Positions 7,794 to 17,120 of a stretch of DNA of 45,345 nt are shown piece by piece; the first letter of the stretch is position 1, and each line of letters starts with the position of its first letter. The notes beneath the pieces are model-generated. The model saw nothing but the letters and a program-made list of their open reading frames with translations, did not search any database and was not told where the DNA came from. Source of the DNA: an uncultured Eubacterium sp. (GTDB lineage Bacteria > Bacillota > Clostridia > Lachnospirales > Lachnospiraceae); NCBI GenBank assembly GCA_900545725.1, contig URAI01000009.1, positions 1-45,345 on the forward strand, written 5' to 3'. The position numbers and the translations under genes are program-made.

Positions 7794-9545
7794 ATGAGGT
7801 TGAAGGGTAAGAGAACAGTTATGGCGGCAGGATTGTCATTATTACTTACAATATCTCCAATAGCAGCATTTGCCGGACAGTTAAATAACGGATATGCACA
7901 GTATAACAGGGGTGGTGTATTAAGTGGTGTAAGCGTAGAATCACTTAAGAATAATACTAAAGTGCAGGCGGCAGATATAAAGCTGGATAATGATTTATCT
8001 GACTGGGATAAGGTTACAAAAAGAGCATCTGATGTGGCCGGAATTGATTCGTGGAGAGTGGCTGTATCATCAGATTACTCGACATTGTATATAGCTTATG
8101 AGGGAACGGCATCAACACAGTGGGATTATAATTATGCCGGTTCTAATAATATGTTTAAGATAAAATATGCAGACGGAACTAATGATGCATCCTGTGGAAT
8201 ACAGTTTGCGGCGTGGGAAGGGTATGCACAGGCTAAGAATGCATGGTATGCAGATATAAGTGGGGCAGAAGCGGTTACAAGAAATGATGCACATCAGAAT
8301 ACACCGGCACCGTTTGTATTAGAAGCGGCTATTCCTATGTCATTTTTTGCAAATGATAACTTTACAATTACATTTGCAGGAACAACGGTTGATATATCAC
8401 AGGTTGAGGTTATTGATGGTAACGGCAGCAAGGAAGAGGAGACAGAGGCTGTATATAATGGTATTACAATAGACGGAAAGTTTAAGGACTGGGCAGCGGT
8501 TACTATGTATGATGCAGGATGTCCTAATGATGCACATAGGGACTGCCTGTCACAGACAGCGCTTATTTTTGATGGCGATTATGTATACATATATATAAAA
8601 GATGGCAATGGCGGCAGTGCGTGGGGAGCAGGTTCACATTCTAACGGACGTTATACTATTAAGACAGACCTTGGTAATGAACTTGTATTCCAGCTTACAC
8701 AGGATGGCAGTATAAGTGGCGTTGACGGGGCTGAATGTATACATGTAGGAAAGCAGTGGGAGATATCAATACCTAGAACTGCACTTCCTTCATATGACAA
8801 GACAATATCATTTGGTTTATATCTTACAGAGCCATTTGTGGCAGATGTAGCTAATCTTAAGGAAGAAGCATCAGATGACAGAGGTGATTATGATATCCAA
8901 TATGATGGACTTTATGGTGACTGGGATAAATATCCTCATACTACAATACAGTATGCAACAGCAGGAACACACCATAATATGGCGGATGCCAAGGGAGCAC
9001 TTGCATGTAATGGAAGCACACTTATAGGACATGTTGTAACGACTATGCCTGAACATCTGAGTGAAGCCGGTGGGGAATTTATGAATGCTGTAACTATTAA
9101 GTTTAATGATAATTACAGCCAGGTATTTTATCCGAGAGTAGAATCAGTAGACGGTAATGGCAATATTAACTGGAATACGCCTAAGGGTGGATTAAGCGAA
9201 GGCACATATGAGTTTTATCTTTTTTCAACAGATGCATGGCATAATTCATCTAATATTAACAATACCAATGATGCGGATAAATGGTATGGAAAGATGATAA
9301 TCAATATCGGAAACACTAAGGATGAATGTGAGTTCTATCTTGACCTTGAGAAGGTGGCTGATAAACTTGGCTGTGATGCAAGTGATTTTAAGCAGATTGA
9401 TGCACAGTTTGGACGACTCGGACAACAGTGGATTACAACTGCCGGTGCATCATCAGGAGCATGGCTGGGACTTGGAATATGTATATTGGCAACAGGTGTA
9501 GTATTAGTGAAGCAGGGGAAGAAGAATAAGAAGCAGGTATCTTAA
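7794..9545 (+). CDS. Secreted Firmicu-CTERM-type protein, likely XrtG substrate
   Basis: The 583-residue protein has a clear signal peptide (residues 1-27, cleavage after AFA). Three segments begin with a D(N/G)xxxDW pattern (LDNDLSDW, IDGKFKDW, YDGLYGDW), which suggests three related beta-sandwich modules of the CBM9/haem-domain-like kind; any ligand is unknown. The C-terminus has a small, glycine-rich hydrophobic helix (about residues 556-572) followed by the basic tail KQGKKNKKQVS. That layout fits the Firmicu-CTERM sorting signal (TIGR04145) recognised by XrtG, and the xrtG gene starts 2 bases after this stop. The start at 7794 is chosen because a strong GAGGAGGAGG lies 11 bases upstream and it opens directly into a signal peptide; a frame from 7734 would put 20 extra residues in front. 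Confidence 0.82.
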   Translation: MRLKGKRTVMAAGLSLLLTISPIAAFAGQLNNGYAQYNRGGVLSGVSVESLKNNTKVQAADIKLDNDLSDWDKVTKRASDVAGIDSWRVAVSSDYSTLYIAYEGTASTQWDYNYAGSNNMFKIKYADGTNDASCGIQFAAWEGYAQAKNAWYADISGAEAVTRNDAHQNTPAPFVLEAAIPMSFFANDNFTITFAGTTVDISQVEVIDGNGSKEEETEAVYNGITIDGKFKDWAAVTMYDAGCPNDAHRDCLSQTALIFDGDYVYIYIKDGNGGSAWGAGSHSNGRYTIKTDLGNELVFQLTQDGSISGVDGAECIHVGKQWEISIPRTALPSYDKTISFGLYLTEPFVADVANLKEEASDDRGDYDIQYDGLYGDWDKYPHTTIQYATAGTHHNMADAKGALACNGSTLIGHVVTTMPEHLSEAGGEFMNAVTIKFNDNYSQVFYPRVESVDGNGNINWNTPKGGLSEGTYEFYLFSTDAWHNSSNINNTNDADKWYGKMIINIGNTKDECEFYLDLEKVADKLGCDASDFKQIDAQFGRLGQQWITTAGASSGAWLGLGICILATGVVLVKQGKKNKKQVS

Positions 9546-9547
9546 AT

Positions 9548-10153
9548 ATGAATCCGATTGTTGTAATAGCAATTATATTAATATGGCTGTATATATTATC
9601 AGTATTTGGCAGGGCAAAGATGCATGCATGGCATTTTATGTGGGGAAGCCTTGGGCTTTTTATGATTATGATGATAGTAATACAGCCTGTACTTACAATG
9701 CCCCTTGCAAGATGCGTATCGGCTCTTGCAGGGGTTATTGGCAATGTTACGGGAACATTTACGGCATATTTCAAATATGGAATTATATTTATATCGTCAG
9801 GCATAACCTCAATAACATTACAGATTGATTTTGAGTGTTCAGGAATTATTGAGATTATGGCATTTATTTCATTACTGGCATTTTTTAATGTATATAATTT
9901 CAGTGAAAAGGTTATGGTTGGCATTGGGGGCTTCTGTTACATAATGGTATGTAATGCATTAAGGATTGTAATGATATGCATGTCATTACATTTCTTTGGA
10001 ATGGATGCGTATTATATAGTGCATACATTTATAGGAAGAATATTCTTTTATATACTTAGTGTGTATCTTTACTTTTATGTATTTACTAAGCCACAGATTA
10101 TAAAAATGAAAGTGGGCAATTTTGCTTATGGCAGTAATAAAGATAATACTTAA
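9548..10153 (+). CDS. xrtG: Exosortase family protein XrtG
   Basis: A 201-residue multi-spanning membrane protein of the exosortase/archaeosortase superfamily (the Gram-positive XrtG branch, TIGR03110). The catalytic triad is visible: Cys97 in ECSG, Arg139 in NALRI and His159 in VHTF, each in a predicted membrane-proximal loop or helix. Exosortases are thought to cut the C-terminal tripartite signal of exported proteins and pass them to an acceptor, usually coupled to exopolysaccharide synthesis. The probable substrate is encoded immediately upstream. The glycosyltransferase downstream starts inside the 3' end of this gene, implying coupled translation. Confidence 0.9.
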   Translation: MNPIVVIAIILIWLYILSVFGRAKMHAWHFMWGSLGLFMIMMIVIQPVLTMPLARCVSALAGVIGNVTGTFTAYFKYGIIFISSGITSITLQIDFECSGIIEIMAFISLLAFFNVYNFSEKVMVGIGGFCYIMVCNALRIVMICMSLHFFGMDAYYIVHTFIGRIFFYILSVYLYFYVFTKPQIIKMKVGNFAYGSNKDNT

Positions 10154-12194
10154 TTCTTTTCTGTTCTGGGGTGGATGGATTATTATTCCATTTATTATGG
10201 AGATTGTACCGGCACTTGGAAGTGTTATTCTTCTTATAAGAAGAAATAGGAGACACAGGAGCGTAAGAAAAGAGATAAAGGTATTTCCAGAGATATCACT
10301 TATAATTCCGGTATATAATTCAGCTGATACGTTGTTCCAATGTATAGAATCAATTAATAACAGCACATATCCTAACGAGCGTATCAGGATATTCCTTGTT
10401 AATAATAAGGGGCAGGATAACAGCTTTGATGTATATGCGGACTGTCAGAGAAGGTTTCCTGATCTTCTTATGCAATGGATGAATGCGGAACAGGGAAAGT
10501 CAAGAGCACTTAATCTGGCATTATATAACAGTGATGGAAAATATATTATTAATCTTGACAGTGACGGTGTGCTTGAAAAAAATGCGCTTGTTAATATGAT
10601 AACAAAGTTTGAGGCTGATACGGATCTGAACTGTATGACGGGGGCAATTCTTACCATGCCAAAGCTTATCATGCAATATAAGGGATTTTTTCCGCGTCTG
10701 CTTCGCAATTTGGAATTTATGGAGTATGCTCAGGCGTTTCTTGCGGGAAGAAGCTATGCATCAGAGATGAATGCGGTATACACTCTGTCGGGTGCATTTT
10801 CAGCATTCAGAAAATCAGCGGTGTTAAAGTCATGGATGTATAATACAGATACAATATGTGAAGATACACATATTACATTCCAGATGCGTTATCGTCAGAA
10901 TGAACGTGTGGAGGTCTGCGAGGACGCGATATTTTTCGTTGACCCTATAGAGGATGTTAATAAATTGTATACACAAAGACAGAGATGGCAGAGGGGAAGT
11001 CTTGAGGTTGCCAAGATGTTTATGGATAAAGACTTCAAGGTTAAGAATATCTTAAAGAATATTAATGTAAAGACCCTTCTTTATGACCATACATTTGCAT
11101 TTCCAAGAATGATATGGTATCTGGCACTGATATGTCTTATGGTTATGGGATATTCCGGTAAGGTTATTTTATTATCGACAGGCATAATATTTGCAATGTA
11201 TATAATGATTGGTTTTATGTATTTTGTAACCGTTCTGTATTTTTTAAAGATAGACGAGGATACGAGAAGATATTATAAGAGACACTGGTGGTGTATATTA
11301 TTTCTTCCTTTGTTTAATTTTGCAGTGTTTTTTATCCGTATGGCAGGCATTATTAACAGTATCCAGACAGACAGTTCGTGGAGAACAAGAAATCTTACAG
11401 ACGAACGTATAGCATTTACGCAGGTGGTAAAGGGAGATTTTGAGAAACCGCTTAAAGTTATAAGAAGCATACAGAAAGCTGTTAATATATGTGAGCCTGA
11501 AAGCTGTTATGATATGGCTTTACAGCTTTCCAGGCAGGAAGCTGTAAAGGATAATAACAGACAGGAAGAAGATATAGAAGTTATAGATATTGATGAAGAA
11601 ATTCAGTCACAAGATATGAATACTGTTACTGTAGACAATACCATCGGACAGGCTGATACTATAGAGTATGTAGAATTGTTTGATATTAGTGATGAGACAC
11701 CGGAGACTGTGGATATATCTGCTGATAATAATATTAGCGATAGTATTGATAAATGTGATTCGGATACTGAGGATAACTTGAAAAAATATGAGAGTAAGGA
11801 ATGTAAGCATAGCATATCATTAGTACAGAGTGTATTGATGGCGATTGTTTATATAGTATGCGCCAATGCAGTATATCTTATAATATGGACAAAAAAGAAT
11901 GTTTTACTTACGCCGCAGCAGCTAATACAGTACATTGCGGATATTAAGCCGTCATCAATATTTGTGGGCTGTGATATGAGAGTGTGTATTGTAATTATGA
12001 CTATGATAACAGTGTTGGTGATATGTATATGTGCCATAAATTATACTTTAGGTAATAAATCACATAACCGTCTGATAACATGCTTTAATAATACAATTAT
12101 GTATATATCTGTTATTGCGCTGCCGGTTGTGGTGCTTACAGCTAATTATTGTTTTGATATTATTGAGATATTAAGAAACTGGCTGGCAGGCTAG
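10128..12194 (+). CDS. XrtG-associated family 2 glycosyltransferase
   Basis: A membrane-bound processive-type glycosyltransferase (the TIGR03111 exosortase-G-associated group). Numbered from the ATG at 10128, it has an N-terminal membrane helix, a GT-A domain with the DxD motif DSD at 144-146, the ED catalytic base at 245-246 and QRQRW (QxxRW) at 283-287, then transmembrane helices near 310-410. Beyond that lies an extra ~250 residues: an acidic, low-complexity cytoplasmic stretch and three more hydrophobic helices to the end. It probably makes the glycan attached to, or exported with, the sorted protein. It overlaps xrtG by 26 bases. A TTG at 10122 is an alternative start; the SD (AAGTGGG) is 5 bases from the TTG and 11 from the ATG, so this is unsettled. 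Confidence 0.88.
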   Translation: MAVIKIILNSFLFWGGWIIIPFIMEIVPALGSVILLIRRNRRHRSVRKEIKVFPEISLIIPVYNSADTLFQCIESINNSTYPNERIRIFLVNNKGQDNSFDVYADCQRRFPDLLMQWMNAEQGKSRALNLALYNSDGKYIINLDSDGVLEKNALVNMITKFEADTDLNCMTGAILTMPKLIMQYKGFFPRLLRNLEFMEYAQAFLAGRSYASEMNAVYTLSGAFSAFRKSAVLKSWMYNTDTICEDTHITFQMRYRQNERVEVCEDAIFFVDPIEDVNKLYTQRQRWQRGSLEVAKMFMDKDFKVKNILKNINVKTLLYDHTFAFPRMIWYLALICLMVMGYSGKVILLSTGIIFAMYIMIGFMYFVTVLYFLKIDEDTRRYYKRHWWCILFLPLFNFAVFFIRMAGIINSIQTDSSWRTRNLTDERIAFTQVVKGDFEKPLKVIRSIQKAVNICEPESCYDMALQLSRQEAVKDNNRQEEDIEVIDIDEEIQSQDMNTVTVDNTIGQADTIEYVELFDISDETPETVDISADNNISDSIDKCDSDTEDNLKKYESKECKHSISLVQSVLMAIVYIVCANAVYLIIWTKKNVLLTPQQLIQYIADIKPSSIFVGCDMRVCIVIMTMITVLVICICAINYTLGNKSHNRLITCFNNTIMYISVIALPVVVLTANYCFDIIEILRNWLAG

Positions 12195-12259
12195 TGTGAG
12201 AAATAAGCTTAATAGCCTAGTGTGAATAACTACACTGAGATAGAAATGGAGATAGAGGG

Positions 12260-13345
12260 ATGGAGTCAGAAAAAGAAGTCATGCCGGCTGGAAATAAAAA
12301 GACATTGTTTGAAAGAGCCGGTAAGCATCCGGTGCTTATTATAACATCAATATGTTCTATATGCTTTGCAATCATTGCCGGGTTATTTGCATTTATGCAG
12401 ATAGGCAGATATGAGAAGGGTATTCTTGAAGTATGTGCAGAACAGCAGGATGCCTATGTACAGCTTGTATTAGACCAGATTAATCTTAAGGATAACAGGG
12501 ACGATGAGCAGATTATCAAGGATATACTTGGAGCAATGGATGCCTCTTCTAACCGTTACTGGACATTTTCAAAGGATCAGTCAATGCTTTTTGTTAAGGA
12601 TGTAACAGAGACTAATAAGTATAAGGGTGTAAATACGGCAACATATTATATATCTGACAGTGCTAAGGAATTTCTTAATAATCTGTCAGTTAATAATGTA
12701 ATTCATTCATATATTGAGATTAATGATAACAGATATATAGCATCAGGAGTTATGTTTGAGTATAAGGGTGATGCTTACAGACTGTGTCTGCTTACAGAAA
12801 AAGATGTACTGCTTGACAATAATGCGTATCTTGGAGTCAGGACGCAGATGCAGACTTTTGTAGTAGTAATACTCCTTCTGCTGGTTGTGGTACCTATGCT
12901 TTTTGCGCATTTTGTAAGAAAGATGCAGTTTAATACAGATAAGCTCAATGAGTCATTATTAACAATCAATACGATAATGTCTAAGATGAGCCAGAAGCTT
13001 ACAGAAAGTGATCTGCATGATACGAGAAATAACATGTGGCATGAAAATGTACTTGAACAGTTCTTTGAAAAGATTAAGAAGCGTAATGTATATCCGGTTA
13101 CAGCAATTCATATTGGCTGCAGGGATAAAAATATGCGTGATGAATTTATTGCAAAGGCTCATTATATTCTCGATAAAAATGTATTGCGGTTTGAATATAA
13201 GGATTCAGATGTAATATTAATATTTATTAAGATTAATGAGGAGAGTGCATTAAAAAGCGTTGATGTACTTACATCGGAGGATGTTAAGATATTGAATCAT
13301 GTACTTGTAAACCAGAGTACCGGGCTTAGTGATATAACCGGCTGA
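12260..13345 (+). CDS. Unrecognised two-helix membrane protein in XrtG operon
   Basis: I do not recognise a named family. The 361-residue protein has one transmembrane helix at about residues 28-50, an extracytoplasmic region of about 150 residues, a second helix at about 201-222 and a cytoplasmic part of about 140 residues. This is the layout of a membrane sensor. The cytoplasmic part has a helical linker followed by a segment (YPVTAIHIG, then LRFEYKDSDVILIFIKI) that faintly recalls a GGDEF domain with its signature lost; this is inference only. It is sandwiched between the glycosyltransferase and the PTPS-like gene, so a regulatory or scaffold role for the glycan machinery is plausible. SD-like purines (AGAGGG) precede the ATG. 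Confidence 0.6.
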   Translation: MESEKEVMPAGNKKTLFERAGKHPVLIITSICSICFAIIAGLFAFMQIGRYEKGILEVCAEQQDAYVQLVLDQINLKDNRDDEQIIKDILGAMDASSNRYWTFSKDQSMLFVKDVTETNKYKGVNTATYYISDSAKEFLNNLSVNNVIHSYIEINDNRYIASGVMFEYKGDAYRLCLLTEKDVLLDNNAYLGVRTQMQTFVVVILLLLVVVPMLFAHFVRKMQFNTDKLNESLLTINTIMSKMSQKLTESDLHDTRNNMWHENVLEQFFEKIKKRNVYPVTAIHIGCRDKNMRDEFIAKAHYILDKNVLRFEYKDSDVILIFIKINEESALKSVDVLTSEDVKILNHVLVNQSTGLSDITG

Positions 13346-13367
13346 TTGTCAGGAAATGGAGATTGTT

Positions 13368-13832
13368 ATGGCTGTTAAGTTATTTAGGGAATATAAAATA
13401 AAATTTTATCTTAATATGAGGCACTATATTATTATAAATGGTTCTAAGGGAGAAACACATCCTCATACGTGGGAATTTGCACTTAATATCAGGTTCGGAC
13501 GAAGCTCATTTGTTGAATTTAATACATTTGAAAAGGGTATTGCGGATTATCTGTCAGGATATCAGAATAAGATTCTTAATGAAGAGGAACCGTTTGACAG
13601 CATACTTCCGACACTTGAAAACGTAGCTGATTATTTTTCGGAGGAATTTTACCATATCATACATGATACGGGAGGGGTTCTTACAACGCTTGAAGCAAGT
13701 GAGACACCTACAAGGAGTTATATAGTTAATCTGGAAGAGAAGGATGATATGATGCAGCTTACAAAGGAAGCTGATGATAAGATGCTTTCAGATGTAATGG
13801 ATGCGGTGCTTGATGGAATAATTAATGAATAG
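13368..13832 (+). CDS. PTPS-related protein, exosortase G-associated
   Basis: A 154-residue soluble protein resembling 6-pyruvoyl-tetrahydropterin synthase, of the exosortase-G-associated group (TIGR03112). The T-fold metal site is suggested by a histidine in the first strand (MRHYI) and HPH in THPHTWEFAL, which matches the HxH of true PTPS enzymes. There is no other pterin gene nearby, so the real reaction may differ. The start is set at 13368 because GGAG lies 6 bases upstream; the ATG at 13356 overlaps that SD and has none of its own. Six bases separate the gene from the large PTPS-related membrane protein gene. Confidence 0.85.
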   Translation: MAVKLFREYKIKFYLNMRHYIIINGSKGETHPHTWEFALNIRFGRSSFVEFNTFEKGIADYLSGYQNKILNEEEPFDSILPTLENVADYFSEEFYHIIHDTGGVLTTLEASETPTRSYIVNLEEKDDMMQLTKEADDKMLSDVMDAVLDGIINE

Positions 13833-13838
13833 GGATAA

Positions 13839-16316
13839 ATGAAGATGAAAATGAAAAATATTAAATCTGATTATCTGATTATACTTATGCCTGTAATATA
13901 TGTTGCAGCCGCAATAGCTGTTGTTGTGCTTGTAAGTGCTAATGGTTCATATCCGACAGGTTCAGATGCGATGTATCATATATATCGTGGAGATTATATA
14001 TATAATTCAATAAAGGCAGGTAACCTGTATCCTGTATATAACAATATGTGGTATAACGGTGTTGAGCTTATGCGATACTGGGCACCGCTGGCGGCATATT
14101 TTGTGGCATTCTGCCAGTTTCTTGCAGGTGGAAGCCAGATGGGAGGATACCTTGTATTTGTAGGAATGATATGTTTTCTTGGAGCACTGCCATGGCTGTT
14201 TATAGGGCGGAAAATAAACAGACCATATCTTGGAGCCTTTATAGGTCTTTTGTGGTTTTTTATGCCGAATAACCTGCTTGCCTTATTCGTAGAAGGTAAT
14301 CTTGCAAGATCACTTTGCATGGTATTTTTACCGGTGTTTATATATGCCGTATGTGAATATATGCAGCATCAGAGGTTGTTTTATATACCTGTTATAATGG
14401 TAAGCTTTGCACTTATGGTACTGTGTCATTTAGGATATGCCGGAATGATTGCAATTGGTATTATTATATATTGCATTGTATACCTGATACAGGGAGGCAG
14501 TAAAAGGGCAGCTGCTGATATTATAATTACAATACTTTTAAGTTTTATGATTCTTGGCATATGGCTGTTTGCATCTTTAAATGGTGGAATAACATCACTT
14601 GATAATTCAGAGAATATGTCTAAGTTCTTCCAGAGCATAGTTATATCTCTTAATCCATTTGAGAGAATTGAAAGTAATAATTCTAATTTCTATTTCGGAC
14701 TTGCGGCAACGCTTCTTGCTGTCTATGGAATATTTTTTGGATATAAGAAGTCAAGAACCGGTTTTATAACAGGAATGATAATACTATTATGCACGACAAC
14801 GGCGCTGTATCCGGTATTAAAGATACTTCCGGGAAGCCAGTATCTTTGGATGTTAAGATTTATTTCGATAGCATTGTGTATAATATTATACAGCTTTCTT
14901 ATGTGGGATACGCTTAAAAAACCACTGGTTATCACATTTTGTATATTGCTTGTGGCAGATACAATCCCATCACTGTCAATGATATACGGAACATGTGATG
15001 GCTCAAAGGCAGAGGACAGACTTAATGCAAGACAGGAAGCAACGCTTATATCTAAGGGACAGGATATAACTAAGCAGAGAATGGCATTGATGGATGCAAG
15101 CAGCATGGGAGCTGTGGGAGCGTGGCTTGTATCAGATTTTAATAATGGTGTTGCTGCTACATTTGGAGCCGGCTGGGAGGCTGCCAATACTTCTGTAAAT
15201 ATTGCAAGGCTTAATAAGGCCATGGCGGCAGGCAGGTATTATTATATGTTTGACAGATGTGTACAACTTGGGAATGATACTGTGCTTGTACAGCTGTCAC
15301 AGCTGGAGAAGAGTCCGGATGCAATTATTAAGCTTGATAAAGCTGCAAAAGCTTCAGGCTATAGTGTAGCGGCAGAAAATGCAGGCTACAGGCTGTATCA
15401 TATGGATACCGCCAATAACTGGGGTACATTAAGTAAATATAAGGCAATAGGCATAGGAAGCGGTGCAGTTAATATATCTTTACAGTTTCCGGCAGTCGAA
15501 GAGACTGATTCATATAATCTTAATGATTATACATTTGAACAGTTATCTGAATATGATGAAGTATTTCTGGATGGTTTTACTTATAATGATAAAGAGTCAG
15601 CACAAAATCTTGTATTAAGATTAAGCGAGGCGGGGGTAAAGGTTATTATATATGCAGATGGCATGCCGCAGGATAAGACCAACCACAGCCAGTCATTTCT
15701 TGGTGTTACATGCAATGCTGTGACATTTAAAAACGGATATCCTGAGATGAATACAAGAATAGGAAAGGTATATGCAGACATGTTTCCACAGGGACATACA
15801 ACATGGGATACAGTATACCTTGAAGGACTTGATAATACCTGGGGAACTGTAAGTGATAACGGTTTTGACCTTGCATTTTATGGAACAGTAAAAAATGACA
15901 ATATAATAATGTGTGGACTTAATCTGACATATTTTTACAGTCTGACAAACGATAAGACTATAGAAAAACTTCTTGAAAATATGACAAGCATTACATCAGA
16001 TATGCTTCCTGACAGAAAAATAACAGCAATAGATGTGAAGTATGATAATAATCAGATTATAATAACCTCAGACAGCGATAATATTAATACATCAATTGCA
16101 TACCATGATATATTTAATGCCTCGCAGAGTATAGAAAAGAAGAATAATCTGACATATGTAAACAAAGGAACAACAGTTATAAAGCTTGGTATTCCATATA
16201 TATGGCAGGGGTCTTTAATAAGTATAGCCGGACTTATACTTGCAGTAATATGGATATTTATGTTAAAGAAAAGAATAGGCACGCAGAATAATTCCAACGG
16301 AATGGAGAATAATTAA
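13839..16316 (+). CDS. PTPS-related polytopic membrane protein
   Basis: The 825-residue protein has about a dozen transmembrane helices in its first ~400 residues, a ~390-residue extracytoplasmic domain and a final transmembrane helix with a short basic tail. It fits the PTPS-related membrane family (Pfam PF10131). Its first extracellular loop, with PTGSDAMYHIYRGDY, resembles the acidic loop of GT-C glycosyltransferases, so it may move a lipid-linked sugar to the outside or to a protein. It ends the exosortase G operon. Its stop codon shares one base with the tatD start, so transcription probably runs on into tatD. The name of the family is historical; no pterin activity is implied by the sequence. 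Confidence 0.8.
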   Translation: MKMKMKNIKSDYLIILMPVIYVAAAIAVVVLVSANGSYPTGSDAMYHIYRGDYIYNSIKAGNLYPVYNNMWYNGVELMRYWAPLAAYFVAFCQFLAGGSQMGGYLVFVGMICFLGALPWLFIGRKINRPYLGAFIGLLWFFMPNNLLALFVEGNLARSLCMVFLPVFIYAVCEYMQHQRLFYIPVIMVSFALMVLCHLGYAGMIAIGIIIYCIVYLIQGGSKRAAADIIITILLSFMILGIWLFASLNGGITSLDNSENMSKFFQSIVISLNPFERIESNNSNFYFGLAATLLAVYGIFFGYKKSRTGFITGMIILLCTTTALYPVLKILPGSQYLWMLRFISIALCIILYSFLMWDTLKKPLVITFCILLVADTIPSLSMIYGTCDGSKAEDRLNARQEATLISKGQDITKQRMALMDASSMGAVGAWLVSDFNNGVAATFGAGWEAANTSVNIARLNKAMAAGRYYYMFDRCVQLGNDTVLVQLSQLEKSPDAIIKLDKAAKASGYSVAAENAGYRLYHMDTANNWGTLSKYKAIGIGSGAVNISLQFPAVEETDSYNLNDYTFEQLSEYDEVFLDGFTYNDKESAQNLVLRLSEAGVKVIIYADGMPQDKTNHSQSFLGVTCNAVTFKNGYPEMNTRIGKVYADMFPQGHTTWDTVYLEGLDNTWGTVSDNGFDLAFYGTVKNDNIIMCGLNLTYFYSLTNDKTIEKLLENMTSITSDMLPDRKITAIDVKYDNNQIIITSDSDNINTSIAYHDIFNASQSIEKKNNLTYVNKGTTVIKLGIPYIWQGSLISIAGLILAVIWIFMLKKRIGTQNNSNGMENN

Positions 16317-17089
16317 TGAAAATATTTGATACACATGCTCATTATGATGATGAAGCATTTGACAGCGACAGGGATGAGCTGCTTAAAAGACTTTTATCTA
16401 CTGATATTGATACGATAGTTAATGTGGGAGCAAGTCTTTCAGGCTGTAGGGAATCTGTTGGGCTTGCAAAAAAATATGATAATATATATGCGGCAGTCGG
16501 GGTGCATCCAGATGATTATGACAAGCTTAATGAGGAATTTCTTGACTGGATAAAGAACACATGTCTGTCTGAGCCTAAGGTGGTGGCAGTAGGCGAGATA
16601 GGACTTGATTATTATTATCCTGAACCCTCAAGGGATGTGCAGTTAAAATGGTTTCAAAGACAGTTAGAACTTGCCGTAGAAGTTAAAAAACCGGTAATAA
16701 TCCACTCAAGGGATGCATGTGCTGATACAATTAATATATTAAAAGATGGACATGCTAAGGATATAGGTGGAATTATACACTGTTATTCATATACAAAGGA
16801 AAGCGTAAAGGCATTTTATGATATGAATTTTTATTTTGGAATAGGTGGAGTACTTACATTTAAAAATGCAAGAAAGCTGGTTGAGGCGGCAGAAGTTATT
16901 CCGATGGATAGAATTGTGCTTGAGACAGATTGTCCATATCTTGCACCTGTTCCTAACAGAGGTAAGCGCAATGACAGCAGTAACATACAATATGTGGTTG
17001 ACAGTCTTGCCGGTATAAAGAAGATGTCTTGTGAAGAAATTATAGATATAACAAATAAAAATGCCAGAAGGTTATTTTTTAATGAATAA
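16316..17089 (+). CDS. TatD-family metal-dependent hydrolase
   Basis: A cytoplasmic TIM-barrel hydrolase of 257 residues, the usual size of TatD-type DNases. Metal ligands are visible in order: HAH at residues 7-9 (DTHAHYD), the glutamate of GEIGLDYYYP, the histidine of VIIHSRDA, the histidine of IIHCYS and the aspartate of LETDCPYL. Family members are 3'-5' exonucleases or related phosphoesterases. In Firmicutes this gene commonly sits next to rsmA, as here (31-base gap). Its ATG overlaps the stop of the last XrtG-operon gene by one base, so the two groups are probably translationally coupled. Confidence 0.93.
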   Translation: MKIFDTHAHYDDEAFDSDRDELLKRLLSTDIDTIVNVGASLSGCRESVGLAKKYDNIYAAVGVHPDDYDKLNEEFLDWIKNTCLSEPKVVAVGEIGLDYYYPEPSRDVQLKWFQRQLELAVEVKKPVIIHSRDACADTINILKDGHAKDIGGIIHCYSYTKESVKAFYDMNFYFGIGGVLTFKNARKLVEAAEVIPMDRIVLETDCPYLAPVPNRGKRNDSSNIQYVVDSLAGIKKMSCEEIIDITNKNARRLFFNE

Positions 17090-17120
17090 TAATTAATACT
17101 TTATCAGAAAGGATGGGTCA

